Counted from the first letter of the stretch, positions 35,568-47,329 are shown. The stretch: 64,000 nucleotides of DNA from Tupaia tana (GCA_026018925.1 JAKSZU010000004.1:12333383-12397382); one strand, 5' to 3'. Notes: a model not told the origin generated them from the letters alone. Translations and numbers: made by a program.

Positions 35568-35757
35568 TTCTTTTTAAATTTGCCAGAGGACACATGCAGT
35601 TGCCAGAGACAGGGGGAGAGGGCGAACCCCCACCCCACGGGGCACGGTCATGCACATGCGCCTGGCTCGCTCTATAGCCTCCAGGGCTGAGTTTCGGGGC
35701 ACGCAGTCAGCTGTGTGGCACCTTGCTCCCCTGACCTCCAGGCACGGGTCTGGCCCC
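35568..35757 (-). mobile_element. SINE-A, old, shortened
   Basis: AAATTTGCCAGAGGACACAT, CATGCACATGCGCCTGGC and GGGTCTGGCCCC. An internal part is lost. Confidence 0.6.
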
Positions 35758-36368
35758 CCTCCTCTCCTTACTTTTAATTCTTACAATTGTCTCCTTACTG
35801 GGCACGTCCCACTACTGGGACACGTCCTCGGTCATGAGTTTATACTGTTCTATTTTGAGATCATCTGTTTCTATTTGGTTTCTTGGAAAGAGGAGGTAGT
35901 TTTAGGATTGTTGAGAAATATCAGTAGTACATAAAGACTTTTTACCAGAATTATCTTGAGATGTGGAATTTCTCCTAGGCACAGACTTCCCATCAGCTCT
36001 ATATTTAGAGAGTAGATGTTGCTTTTGGGAGTCCTATTTTGCTGCCAGCATTTTGGGGTCTCTGTTTTTATGGGTGCCACAGGCAGTGGTTTTTTCCCCA
36101 GCTCATCATGCCTTGTTCTCAGATCTGGAGTCCTGGGTGAGGGGTTGTAAATTATTTGCAGTTCAGGTAAATTTAAGGGGTGGCTCAGGTGGGGAGGCAA
36201 GCAGTCTGAGACTCACCCGAGGGATTATGACCGTGAAAGCACCACGTTATGAGCTCTGGTTATTTTGTAGGACTAGTTTTAAGCACTGTTGATAATAAAC
36301 TGTGTCAAGTACACTGTCCTTATGCTTGGGTTGCTGTAGTGTCCCTCCCGGCTCGGAATAAGGTTTAA

Positions 36369-38559
<2,191 letters not shown>

Positions 38560-38660
38560 TACGGCTATTGTCTCATGATGACACAGTCCCCTTGCTTCAG
38601 TCTCCAACACTGCTGGCACCACAGGTGTACTGCCACCACCAGGCCTGCCTTCCTCTCTTG
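38560..38660 (-). mobile_element. Possible 7SL-derived SINE fragment
   Basis: CCTTGCTTCAGTCTCCAACA, GGCACCACAGGTGTACTGCC and ACCACCAGGCCTGCC resemble the reversed left part of an Alu/FLAM. It is short and degraded. Confidence 0.5.
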
Positions 38661-39015
38661 ATCTTCCAGTCAAAAAATGGTCTTCCGGCCACCGCGAGCT
38701 CCGCAGTCCTTTGTGTCTCCTTCGAGGAAGGGAGATGCTGTGTCCTCCTGTGCCGTGGTCACTTGTCAGTAGCCCTCCTTGCTTGTCAGCTCCTTGAGGG
38801 TGAGGACTGACCCTTGCCCTGTGTCCTCTGCATTGCTTTAACAGACCGAGTCGGGGGGGATCTTCTTATAGCCCTGTTATGATTGTCTATTATCTCAGTG
38901 CATCTGCTTTTCTAAGTGTCCATCTCAGAAGTAAAATGTGAAACTAGTCTTCTAATAGGCTTAGAGTTTGTTCTTTGAGACTTAAGGCCACTTTCCAATA
39001 TGTGTGTCCTTTAGA

Positions 39016-39197
39016 CCTTTTCTTAAAAATAATTATTTGTTTTAAAATTCTATTTGTTATTATCATTTTTTAATTTGACCAGATAAAGACCGAGAGAAAG
39101 GGAAAGCGAGAAAGCAAGCCACCAGGTCTGGGTCTCGAACCGCCATCGGCCATGTGGGAATCCAGCACCTGTAACCACCATGCCACCTGCCGGCCCC
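39016..39197 (-). mobile_element. SINE-B, perfect duplication
   Basis: TTAATTTGACCAGATAAAGA to CACCTGCCGGCCCC. 14-bp GTGTGTCCTTTAGA at 39002-39015 and 39198-39211. Confidence 0.96.
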
Positions 39198-39264
39198 GTG
39201 TGTCCTTTAGAACTAGAGTACTTGCTAATAGTCCATGTATAAATAACTCATGACCAGATAGAAT

Positions 39265-39526
39265 TTTTTTTTTTTTTGGGGGGGGGGAGAGGTTTTTGCT
39301 GTAGGGTGTGTGCACTTGCCAGAAAGACAGAGACATAAAGCAAGAAATCACCCCCCAGGGGGGATGAACATGCCACAATCCCTTCTCTTCCACTGTCTTC
39401 TCAGGATCTTGGGCACACACACGCATGTGTGCCCGGCACGAATTTAAGACACCGGGTCTGGGACTTGAACTATGGTCGACTACATGGGAGTCCAGCAATG
39501 TAGCCATTATGCCTGCTGCTGGTCCC
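39265..39526 (-). mobile_element. SINE-A
   Basis: TTTTTGCTGTAGGGTGTGTG, AATTTAAGACACCGGG and CTGCTGCTGGTCCCC. Confidence 0.93.
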
Positions 39527-39579
39527 CCAAGAATAGAAGATTTTTGTACAGTGCTCAGGAATGTTTCTTCTTGGATCTG

Positions 39580-39593
39580 AACTTAATCTTTTT
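39580..39593. repeat. Target-site duplication of the U6/L1 chimera (left)
   Basis: AACTTAATCTTTTT matches 40529-40542 at 13 of 14 positions. Confidence 0.8.
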
Positions 39594-39814
39594 TTTTTTT
39601 AAATTATTTATTTAGTGTCATCATAATCTTGCTTATATTACATTGAAATGCATATAACTTTACAGTGTATTACATTGCTTTTTCAAAAGTGAATGCCATG
39701 CATGTCAGTCAGTACAGAGATATTTAAATCCCCACTTCATCTTTCAATATCTTTTCATTGTTTTCCCAATCATCATCATTATTATTATTTTTTTAACCAG
39801 TCAATCACTATTTT

Positions 39815-40070
39815 TTTTTGGAGAGGTTTTTCGCTATAGGGTGCGTGCGCTCGCCAGACAGACAGACAGACGTAGAGACAGAAAGCGAGAAATCACCCCC
39901 CAGGGGGGATGGTCACGCCGCAATCCCTTCTCCTCCATTCTCCTCTTGGGATCTTGGGCACGCATGCACACGCGTCTGGCGTGAGTTTTAAGCCACCGGG
40001 TCCGGGATGCGAACCGCGGTCGACTATCTGGGAATCCAGCGACATAGCCATTACGCTAACTACTGGTTCC
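39815..40070 (-). mobile_element. SINE-A inside the L1 part of the U6/L1 chimera
   Basis: TTTTCGCTATAGGGTGCGTG to CTAACTACTGGTTCC. CAATCACTATTT is repeated at 39802 and 40071. Confidence 0.95.
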
Positions 40071-40419
40071 CAATCACTATTTTCATTTTATTTGTAAAAA
40101 GACTTTACCTGTCATGAAATACTTCTCAGACCAATCCAGTTGAGAATACTATACACGTCATCACCAACAGGTAATAAGCCTTATCTGTGTCCCACTAATG
40201 TCATGCCTCTCTATGTGTTCTCTTGCTATCTTTCTCTATCCTCTTCTTTACCCCCACTTCCATGCTGTCTTATTCTCGTTAAGTATTTTCACTGCTTTTA
40301 TGTCCTCCAGTATTTGGCTCTCTACCATAGCATGCGGATAGTCAGTATATATTAAGTGGATACATACAATATTTTTCTTTCATAGCCTGGCTTACTTCAC
40401 TACGCAGTAGATCCTCCGT

Positions 40420-40526
40420 AAAAATATGGAATGCTTCACGAATGTGCGTGTCATCCTTGCACAGGGGACATGCTAATCTTCTCTGTACCGTTCCAATTTT
40501 AGTCTATATACTGCCGAAGCGAGCAC
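40420..40526 (-). pseudogene. RNU6 pseudogene: U6 snRNA retropseudogene, full length
   Basis: The - strand starts GTGCTCGCTTCGGCAG and ends TTCCATATTTTT, 107 nt without indels. I count 8 substitutions against canonical U6, including changes in CACATATACT. It lacks the U6 upstream PSE/TATA elements, because the flank is a target-site duplication, so it is not an active Pol III gene. Confidence 0.92.
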
Positions 40527-40528
40527 TA

Positions 40529-40542
40529 AACTTATTCTTTTT
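40529..40542. repeat. Target-site duplication of the U6/L1 chimera (right)
   Basis: AACTTATTCTTTTT lies two bases beyond the U6 5' end. On the - strand it reads AAAAAG..., compatible with an L1 endonuclease target. Confidence 0.8.
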
Positions 40543-41104
40543 AGTGGCACTCTTATTATCATGTCAAAAGCCATGGTCTCTCTTGTTGGAAAAATGTACA
40601 CAATTTTTTGACACTCAATTTTAGGGATAACTTTGGGGGGATCATTCATCTGTAGGCTACAGATTATAACCTGTTTCCCTTTTTTGTTTTATCAGTAGTC
40701 AAGCATCCCTTTTACCAAGAGAGACTTCCCTTTCCCCTGCATTGCTCAGGAATCACTGTGCGAAGCAGTAATGGTGACTGTTCATGCCCACAGCCTAAGG
40801 ACCTTGGAATAAGAGAGAGCTTCTGGTCTCCGGGGAAGGGAAGACTTGAGAAAGATGGGAATCCTGAGCTCTCTGCCTCGATAGACTTACTTATGTAAGA
40901 AGAGAATGAAAATTCCAGGGGAGGGAATGGTAAAACCAAAGGCTTGACATCGGAGTGATCAGGTGTGTGTTCAGTAGATGTCCACGCAGAGGTCTGGCTG
41001 GCCTTAAGTTGAAGAAGGGTGACTGCAAGGCCAAGCAGTGCTGTGCATGTTACCAACTTCACTGTGCTGCCCGAGGGTGGGGCTTTTGTTTTCTCTCCAT
41101 TTAT
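40543..41104. other. Intron, nothing recognised
   Basis: A - strand frame (40712-41062) begins with a signal-peptide-like MKLVTCTALLGLAVTLLQLK. It lacks any known domain and I do not call it a gene. Confidence 0.5.
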
Positions 41105-41368
41105 TTATTTTTTATTATTCCCCCCCACACAAGATTTTTGCTATAGGGTGTATGTGCTCACCAAAGAGACACACAGAGAGAAAGTGAGAAATCACTCCCC
41201 AGAGTGGATGGCCATGCTTCAGTCTCGTCTCTTCCATTCCCTTCTCAGGATTTTGGACACACATGCACATGTGCCTGGCGTGAGTTTCAAGTCACTGGGT
41301 CCAGGACCCAAATCATGGTCAACAATGTGGAATCCAGTGCCTTAATATCTTATGCCACCTGCTGGCCT
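41105..41368 (-). mobile_element. SINE-A
   Basis: TTTTTGCTATAGGGTGTATG, GAGTTTCAAGTCACTGGG and CCACCTGCTGGCCT. Confidence 0.9.
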
Positions 41369-41950
41369 GGTGAGACCTTTCTAGGAAGGAAGGAATTACT
41401 GTGGGTTAGGTTTTTGTCATGAATGCTAGCCTAGTTGAATTTCAGGCATTCCCTTAGAAACATCAGTCAGTTAACTGTTGTCCGTGGTGTCCTCTTAAGG
41501 ACTGGGGTCCTGTGTGTAATGGTGGGAACACGTGAGGGACTAAGTGCTCGGTTGGTATTGAGTGCCGTCCGTCACAGAAGTGCATAGAATGGACGGGAAG
41601 GACAGGTGGCATGTGTGTTGTAGGGAGGAGCTGGGCTGTCCTGCTGTGGTGACGAGCTGACTAGAGGAGCAGGCGTGTGGAGAGAGTACAAGGAAGCAGT
41701 TGCATTTGGTAGAGTTAGAGTCCTGGAGGCCCTGGCGGCCAGGTGTGTGCTTCAGACAGCACCAGTGACCGACCGCTGGGCTGGATCTGTGGCCTCGCGT
41801 GGCCACACATGCCTACACATCCTTTACCTTGCCTTTATTAAGTGAGTGACTGAGGGATGTTTTTAAAGAATGATTTTGAGTTCATTTCTACAAATGACAC
41901 AGTTTTGAGATTGACTTTATGAAAGGACCTGGTTTAGAACTGGACAAGAA

Positions 41951-42420
41951 GGGGACCAGCAGGTGGTGCAGTGGTCATGCCATGACTCCTATATCGTCGG
42001 CCATGGCCCGAGTCCCAGATCCTGGGGCTTAGAGCTCAAGCTGGGGGGAGAGGTAGGTGCCTGATGGTTAGCCTCTGGACTCCCACATCTGCTGACCGTG
42101 GTTTGAGTCCCCGACATGGCAGCTTGCTTTCTCACCCCCCCCCCCCCCCCCCCCGCCCCATGCCTCTCTGGTCAAATTAAAATAAGTCAATCAATAAAAT
42201 TAAATAATTTTTATTTAAAAACAAAACACAACACAAGAACACGCCTGAAGTGGGGTGCATGTGTGTGTGTGCGCCTGAGATCCACACTGGAGACTGATGG
42301 AGAGATTGTGATTTTACCATCCACCCGGGGATGGTTTCCTCACTTTTTGTCTCTGTCTCACCAGCGAACACATGCACCCAATAGCAATAAGCTCTCTTTA
42401 AAAAAAGAAATAAAGAATAA
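41951..42420 (+). mobile_element. SINE-A split by a SINE-B
   Basis: Head GGGGACCAGCAGGTGGTG (41951-42045). The body resumes near 42246 with GTGGGGTGCATGTGTG and ends CCCAATAGCAATAAGCTC. Confidence 0.8.
42050..42240 (+). mobile_element. SINE-B, poly-C variant, nested
   Basis: GGTGCCTGATGGTTAGCC, GTGGTTTGAGTCC, GCTTGCTTTCTCA, a long C-run, TCTCTGGTCAAATTAAAAT. Confidence 0.88.
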
Positions 42421-42537
42421 AAAAAGAAAAGAAAGGAAAGGAGAAATTGACAAAATGAATAACCCCCTCTCCTGTCCTATTCTCTCTGACTTAGGCCTTG
42501 GTTTGGTATCATGCACTGGTGCCCTGAAACCCAGTAT

Positions 42538-42825
42538 CAGGGCCAGTGGGGCATGTCGGTTACGGCATTGACCCCACACAGGCAACTGTGCAGCCTCACA
42601 GCACACACAGTCGTACGCAGTGTTCAAAACACATGCAAAGCGAGTGTAAGGCACACGGCATGACGTGGCATCCTGGACTAGCAATGTGAGAGTCACGCAA
42701 GCCTCTGTGCCCGCCCAGGACTCCGAGGATTGTGGCATGGGTGTCCACTCTGGCTCGAGGGCTGCGGTGATTGCTCTCTCACTCTGTGGCGAGTGCATGT
42801 TTTTATAGCATAAAAACAAGAAAAG
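42538..42825 (+). mobile_element. SINE-A, very diverged
   Basis: AGGGCCAGTGGGGCATGTCG, AGTCACGCAAGCC and GCGAGTGCATGTTTTTATAG retain the outline only. Confidence 0.5.
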
Positions 42826-43416
42826 AGACCTCGTATGCATTTACAGTGACATATACGGTAGAGCCTGCAAACAGGGTGAGAGGAATTCCCACGCACTCAC
42901 TCTAACCCGGTTCTCTGGTAGCCGTGGTTTTGAATTCGGGTGCTAAGTTACGTGTCTGGTCACTCTTAACCATTCTGAATTGAACTCTCATAAGATGTCT
43001 TTATTATAAGAACTCCAAACTTATTTGTGCCATGAACTCTTTCCGCAGTGGGGTGAATCTTGTGGACTACTTCTCAGAATGATGTTTCAAGATAAAGGAA
43101 ACCGTTTACATAAAATAGCTAACAAGATATTTAAAAACAAACTCACTGGTGTTGTCCTCTTTATCGTGTGGTGCATAAAGTAGGGCAGGAGCACTGGTCG
43201 GCAAGGGGCACACATTGTGTGGGGACTGTGTGGGACGTCGGTGGGTCATGAAGGAACACGAAGGCACCGTGGTCTCCGGGCACGGCCTGGCACTGCTCCT
43301 GGCCATGTGCTTTCTTGCCTACAGTTGTTGATTGAGGAACTTGCTGAGTTTCATGTAGATGTTCATGAAATTTAAGACATAACATGAAAATCGTGGGTTA
43401 AGAACATCCACTTTAG

Positions 43417-43666
43417 GGACCAGCAGTTAGCGCAATGGCTATGTCGCTGAATTCCCACGTAGTCGACTGAGGTTCGAGTCCCGGACCCGGTGGCTTAAAC
43501 TCACGCTGGGCACGTGTGCATGTGTGCCCAAGATTCCAAGAGGAGAAGGGATTGTGGCATGGCTATCCCCCCAGGGGGGAGATTTGTCACTTTCTCTCTA
43601 TCTCTCTCTGTCTTTCTGGTGAGCGCACGTACCCTATAGCAAAAACCTCTCCAAAGGGGGGGAAAA
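43417..43666 (+). mobile_element. SINE-A, young
   Basis: GGACCAGCAGTTAGCGC to CCCTATAGCAAAAACCTCTC. 17-bp AAGAACATCYACTTTAG at 43400-43416 and 43667-43683, one mismatch. Confidence 0.97.
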
Positions 43667-43972
43667 AAGAACATCTACTTTAGAGTGTTCTGTCAGCTTA
43701 AGATGTTCATTGGTGTCTCTGGAGGGCCCTTTTCTTTCCGCACGTTCCCCTGGTTGTTGCCTCACCCCCGGGCAGCAGCTACGGTTGGTGGGCCTGAGCA
43801 GTGGCAGCAGGGGCACTTTCGTAAGTGCTGTGCAGTTGCCTGCTTATATTTCCTTAAATATGTTTTAGAGATTATTCCTAGGTTTTATAACATTACAGGA
43901 TTATATCAGTTTACATTAATCAGATGGAGATACTGGTTTTCTTTATTTAGATTTCAGTTCATCGAAAAATAG

Positions 43973-43989
43973 CTAATGTAGTATGTTTT
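43973..43989. repeat. Target-site duplication, left copy, of the composite element
   Basis: CTAATGTAGTATGTTTT is identical to 46273-46289. The T-rich end abuts the poly-T (the element's poly-A read on +), as expected for L1-type target-primed reverse transcription. Confidence 0.93.
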
Positions 43990-44221
43990 TTTTTTTTTTT
44001 TTTTTTTTTACTTTTTTTAATTACATTGAATTACATATAACTTTACAGTGTATTACATTGCTTTTTCAAAAGGGAATGCCATGCATGTCAGTCAGTACAG
44101 AGACATTAATCTCCCCGCTTCAACATTCAATATCTTTCCTATGTTTCCCCCAATCATTATTATTATTATTCTAATTATTTTTTATGATAAACGTGATTTT
44201 TTTTCCCAATTATCAGATCAT
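43990..44221 (-). mobile_element. L1-type 3' end of the composite element
   Basis: This segment is nearly the same as 39603-39790 (shared words such as GACTGACATGCATGGCATTC and AAGCAATGTAATACACTG), followed by a poly-A tail. It defines the 3' end of the L1 family that mobilised both elements. Confidence 0.8.
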
Positions 44222-44361
44222 AAAGTTCCCAACAATAGGGAACGTAGACTCCACTTAGGGCTGGACCAAGGGTGGGTCTCGTGCAGCCCCGCAAATGTAG
44301 GTGAATCTACATGGAACACAGTTTTAGGAATGCGGCTCAGGAAAGCAGAGAGGGCCATCAG

Positions 44362-45081
44362 CTGATGCGGCACGCGGGGCAGACCCCGGCCACGACCCGC
44401 GGGGCAGAGCCCCAGCCACGGCACATGGGGGAGACTCCGGCCACGGCACGCGGGGCAGAGCCCCGGTCAGGCCGGACCTCCGGATAGGGCACACGGAGCA
44501 GAGCCCCGGCCACGGCACGCGGGGGCAGACCCCCAGCCAACGCACGCGGGGCAGACCCCCAGCCAACGCACGCGGGGCAGACCCCGGCCACGGCACGCGG
44601 GGCAGACCCTGGCCACGGCACGCGGGGCAGACCCCGGCCACGGCACGCGGGATAGAGTTCCGGCCACGGCACGCGGGGGCAGAGCCCCAGCCACGGCACG
44701 CGGGGCAGAGCCCCGGTCCGGCCGGACCTCTGGGTAGGGCATGTGGAGCAGAGCCCCGGCCACGACACGCAGGGTAGACCCCGGCCACGGCACGCGGGGC
44801 ATACCCCGGCCACGGCACGCGGGGCAGACCCCGGCCACGGCACGCGGGACAGAGCCCCGTCCACGGCACGCGGGGCTGACCCCGGCCACGGCACACGGGA
44901 CAGAGCCCCGGCCACGGCACGCAGGGCAGAGCCCCAGTCGGGCCTGACCTCCAGACAGGGCACGTGGAGTGGAGCCCCCGCACCCTGACCCCGCGCCCCA
45001 GCACGTGGAGTGGAGCCCCCGCACCCGCCTCCCCACCCCTGCTCACCGGCACGCGGAGCGGAGCCCCCGCCTGCCGCCCCT
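44362..45081 (-). repeat. GC-rich 25-bp VNTR inside the composite element
   Basis: The unit contains CGGCACGCGGGGCAGA plus CCCCGGCCA, and exact spacing of 25 bp is seen at 44591 and 44616. Interspersed variants with GGACCTCCGG recur near 44470, 44720 and 44940, giving a higher-order pattern. Because 25 is not a multiple of 3, all three frames cycle through the same peptide set. The - strand frame stays open from the ORF1 fragment to a stop at 44358. Confidence 0.88.
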
Positions 45082-45575
45082 GGACGTTTAATTGTATCTA
45101 GTACTTCTTGCATATTATTCTCAAAGTTTTGGGCCATTTTCTCAGTCTTTATGGTGGACCTTTCTAGGCCAGCCATTTTCTCTTCTACATTAGAGATTCC
45201 ATTTTCTGGATGATCTAGTCTGCTTTTAATACTTTCAAGGGAGATTTTGACTTCTTGTATTATAGCCTTCATCTCTAACAGCTCCATCTGATTCTTTTGT
45301 AAAGTGTGAAACTCCTCTTTTAGATCTTGCATGAATTTCCTCACCTCCTAGAACTCTTCAACTCCTTTTTCCTTCGCCTTCAGCAGTTCCTTGTCTCTCT
45401 TCTCTTCGCTCTCTGTTATCTTTGCCATTATGAATGATCTGAATTGTTTATCAGACATTTCCATGAATTCCCTTGAACCGTGTGTGGATGAAGAGGAGCT
45501 ATCCGTTTCAATTGGAGGAGAGGCATTTTCCTGCTTCTCCATATTTCTTGTGGTCCTGCAGCGATTTCTAGTCAT
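45082..45575 (-). pseudogene. L1 ORF1p N-terminal/coiled-coil fragment
   Basis: The - strand frame begins MTRNRCRTTRNMEKQ and continues with DKQFRSFIMAKITESEEK, then KNQMELLEMKAIIQEVK, ISLESIKSRLDHPENGIS and MQEVLDTIKRP. This matches the N-terminal and coiled-coil part of mammalian L1 ORF1p, with the usual break just before the RRM-like domain (normally DTIKRPN followed by RIIGVPE). One in-frame TAG lies at 45348-45350. The frame then continues open into the VNTR. The RRM and C-terminal domains are absent, so it should not bind RNA as normal ORF1p does. Confidence 0.85.
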
Positions 45576-46046
45576 CTGGTGGATGGTCGGTTTCTTCCCA
45601 AACTTTTGAAGTTTAATATGAGGGTTGGGAAGTGTGCAGAAAAGGAAGCAGAGAGAGGGAAACAATACCAACAACAACAACAAAAAAAAACAGACAAGAA
45701 ACAGAGAAAAAGAAGAGAAAAGCTTAGGAATAAATCTAAAAAAGAAAAATTAATATTCAAAAAATTTCAATAAAAATCAAAAATTAGAAAACCGCGCGGC
45801 GCGCGAAATGTCTAGATTTCAGGAGCCATGGAGCAGACTGTCTCTTGAAGAAGGGCTGTTCTGGGAGGAGCAGAGGGGATTATTAACAAAACAAAGGCCC
45901 AGGAGGAAGGGGCCAAAGGGCCCTGTAAGACGCCTCACCTTAAAAAATTCTAAAAAGCAAAAATTAAAAAAAGACAGAGAGAGAGAGAGAGAGAGAGAGA
46001 GTGAGTGAGAGGTAGAGAGAGACAAAGATTGATTCAGAGACAGGAG

Positions 46047-46272
46047 ATATGAAAGGGGTTTTCCTACCACGTGGGTTTTGTATGCTGGAGGCCCAGTTAG
46101 GAGTGGGACATCTTCCTTTCTCCCAGCATGTCTAGATTTCAGGAGCCATGGAGCAGACTGTCTCTTGAAGAAGGGCTGTTCACGTGGGTTTTGTATGCTG
46201 GAGGCCCAGTTAGGAGTGGGACATCTTCCTTTCTCCCAGCATGTCTAGATTTCAGGAGCCATGGAGCAGACT
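46047..46272 (-). repeat. 113-bp tandem units at the 5' end of the composite element
   Basis: The marker GAGCAGACT recurs at 46151 and 46264 (period 113) and again at 45831, giving two close copies plus a displaced partial third. The arrangement resembles the promoter monomers at the 5' ends of some mammalian L1 families (known for mouse L1). Promoter function here is inference. Confidence 0.8.
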
Positions 46273-46289
46273 CTAATGTAGTATGTTTT
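46273..46289. repeat. Target-site duplication, right copy, of the composite element
   Basis: This is an identical 17-bp copy of 43973-43989 directly abutting the element's 5' end. Confidence 0.93.
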
Positions 46290-46334
46290 GTAAGGTTCTG
46301 TACTCTTAGCTGTCAAGCATGAACATTTTTTTAA

Positions 46335-46507
46335 AGAATTACTTATTTTTGCATATTATTATTTGTTAATTTGCTATAGGGTACACAGGCTCATCAGAGA
46401 GAGACAGACAGAGAAAGTGATACGACCAGCTACCAGGTCTGGATCTCTAACTGCAGTAAGCCGTGTGGGAGTCCAGCACTCTACCCACCACTCCACCTGC
46501 TCGTTCT
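46335..46507 (-). mobile_element. SINE, short, with SINE-A-like tail
   Basis: AATTTGCTATAGGGTACACA, GATACGACCAGCTACCAGG and CCACCTGCTCGTTCT. It lacks the SINE-A body. Confidence 0.8.
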
Positions 46508-46513
46508 CAAGTG

Positions 46514-46568
46514 TGGATTTTATTTTATTTTATTTTATTTTATTTTATTTTATTTTATTTTATTTTAT
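46514..46568. repeat. (TTTTA)n microsatellite from a SINE tail
   Basis: About 11 TTTTA pentamers sit where the A-tail of the - strand SINE-A at 46569 belongs. Confidence 0.9.
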
Positions 46569-46825
46569 TATTTATTTATTTTTGGTAGAAGTGTTTGCTA
46601 TAGGGCGCATGCACTCACCAGGAAGACAGAGAGATAGAAAGCACGAAATCACCCCCCAGAGGGGATGGCCACACTGCAATCCCTTTTCCTCCATTCTCCT
46701 CTCAGGATCTTGTGCATGCACGCACATGTGCCTAGCATGAATTTAAGCCACCAGGTCTGGGGCTCGAACTGCGGTCAGCTACATGGGAGTTCAGCGACAT
46801 AGCCAGTAAGCTAACTGCTGGTCCT
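46569..46825 (-). mobile_element. SINE-A with (TTTTA)n tail
   Basis: GTTTGCTATAGGGCGCATGC to CTAACTGCTGGTCC. Confidence 0.94.
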
Positions 46826-46859
46826 AGATTTTAAAAAGCAATATATGTATTTTAAAATA

Positions 46860-47043
46860 AAGAATTATTTATTTAATTTTATTTATCATTATTACTATTT
46901 TTCAGTGTGCTACAGGGCATATTCACGAGAGAGAGAGAGACAGAGAGAAAGCGCGCGCACGCAAGCCACTAGATCCAAGACTTGAATCATGGCCAGTCAT
47001 GTGAGAGTCCAATGACTTAACTACCACACCACCAGCTGGCCCA
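46860..47043 (-). mobile_element. SINE, short
   Basis: AGTGTGCTACAGGGCATATT, GCGCGCGCACGCAAGCC and CACCAGCTGGCCC. Confidence 0.85.
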
Positions 47044-47058
47044 AAGAAGCAATATTCT

Positions 47059-47329
47059 CTCTCCCTTTTTTTTTTTGGAGAGAGGTTTTTGTTGTAGGGC
47101 ACGTGTTCTTGCCAGAAAGACAGAGACAGACAGACAGACAGAAAGCAAGAAATCATCCCCCATGGGGGATGGCCACGCTGCAGTCCCTTCTCCTCCATTC
47201 TCCTCTCGGGATCCTCGGCAGGCATGTACACACGCCTGGCGTGAGTTTAAGCCAGTGGGTCCAGGACTCAAACTGTGGTCAAGCACATGGGAGTCCAGCA
47301 ACATAGCCATTATGACATCTGCTGGTCCC
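47059..47329 (-). mobile_element. SINE-A, perfect duplication
   Basis: TTTTTGTTGTAGGGCACGTG to ACATCTGCTGGTCCC. 15-bp AAGAAGCAATATTCT at 47044-47058 and 47330-47344. Confidence 0.96.

Larger units (their letters stand above)
39594..40526 (-). mobile_element. Chimeric U6 snRNA / L1 3'-end retrocopy
   Basis: On the - strand a full U6 copy (40526-40420) runs straight into an L1 3'-end segment (40419-39594) ending in poly-A. One 14-bp duplication encloses both: AACTTAATCTTTTT at 39580-39593 and AACTTATTCTTTTT at 40529-40542, with one mismatch. A single duplication around both parts means one insertion event. U6-L1 chimeras formed by template switching during L1 reverse transcription are known in human and mouse. 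A SINE-A later inserted into the L1 part (39815-40070). Confidence 0.88.
43990..46272 (-). mobile_element. Composite L1-ORF1/VNTR/L1-3' non-LTR element, complete, SVA-like layout
   Basis: The element is bounded by a perfect 17-bp target-site duplication (CTAATGTAGTATGTTTT at 43973-43989 and 46273-46289). On the - strand it reads as follows. First comes a 5' region of about 0.6 kb with tandem units. Next is an L1 ORF1-like N-terminal fragment from the ATG at 45575 to about 45082. Then follow about 720 bp of GC-rich VNTR, about 140 bp of unassigned sequence (44222-44361), an L1 3'-end segment shared with the second element at 39594-39790, and a poly-A tail. There is no ORF2, so mobility must have come from L1 machinery in trans. 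The perfect duplication suggests a fairly recent insertion. An alternative is an L1 with an internal deletion later expanded by VNTR growth. Confidence 0.85.

Noticed and set aside
40712-41062. Frame starting MKLVTCTALLGLAVTLLQLK on -, resembling a signal peptide
   Set aside because: No recognisable domain after it and no splice or promoter context; the hydrophobic start is likely chance.
44324-45052. 242-codon frame of Cys/Arg/Pro repeats on -
   Set aside because: A shifted-frame reading of the 25-bp VNTR, not an independent gene. Described under the composite element.
46047-46272. 113-bp units as an LTR or satellite
   Set aside because: They lie inside the L1-type element bounded by a 17-bp duplication, with no TG...CA ends and no second copy at the 3' side.
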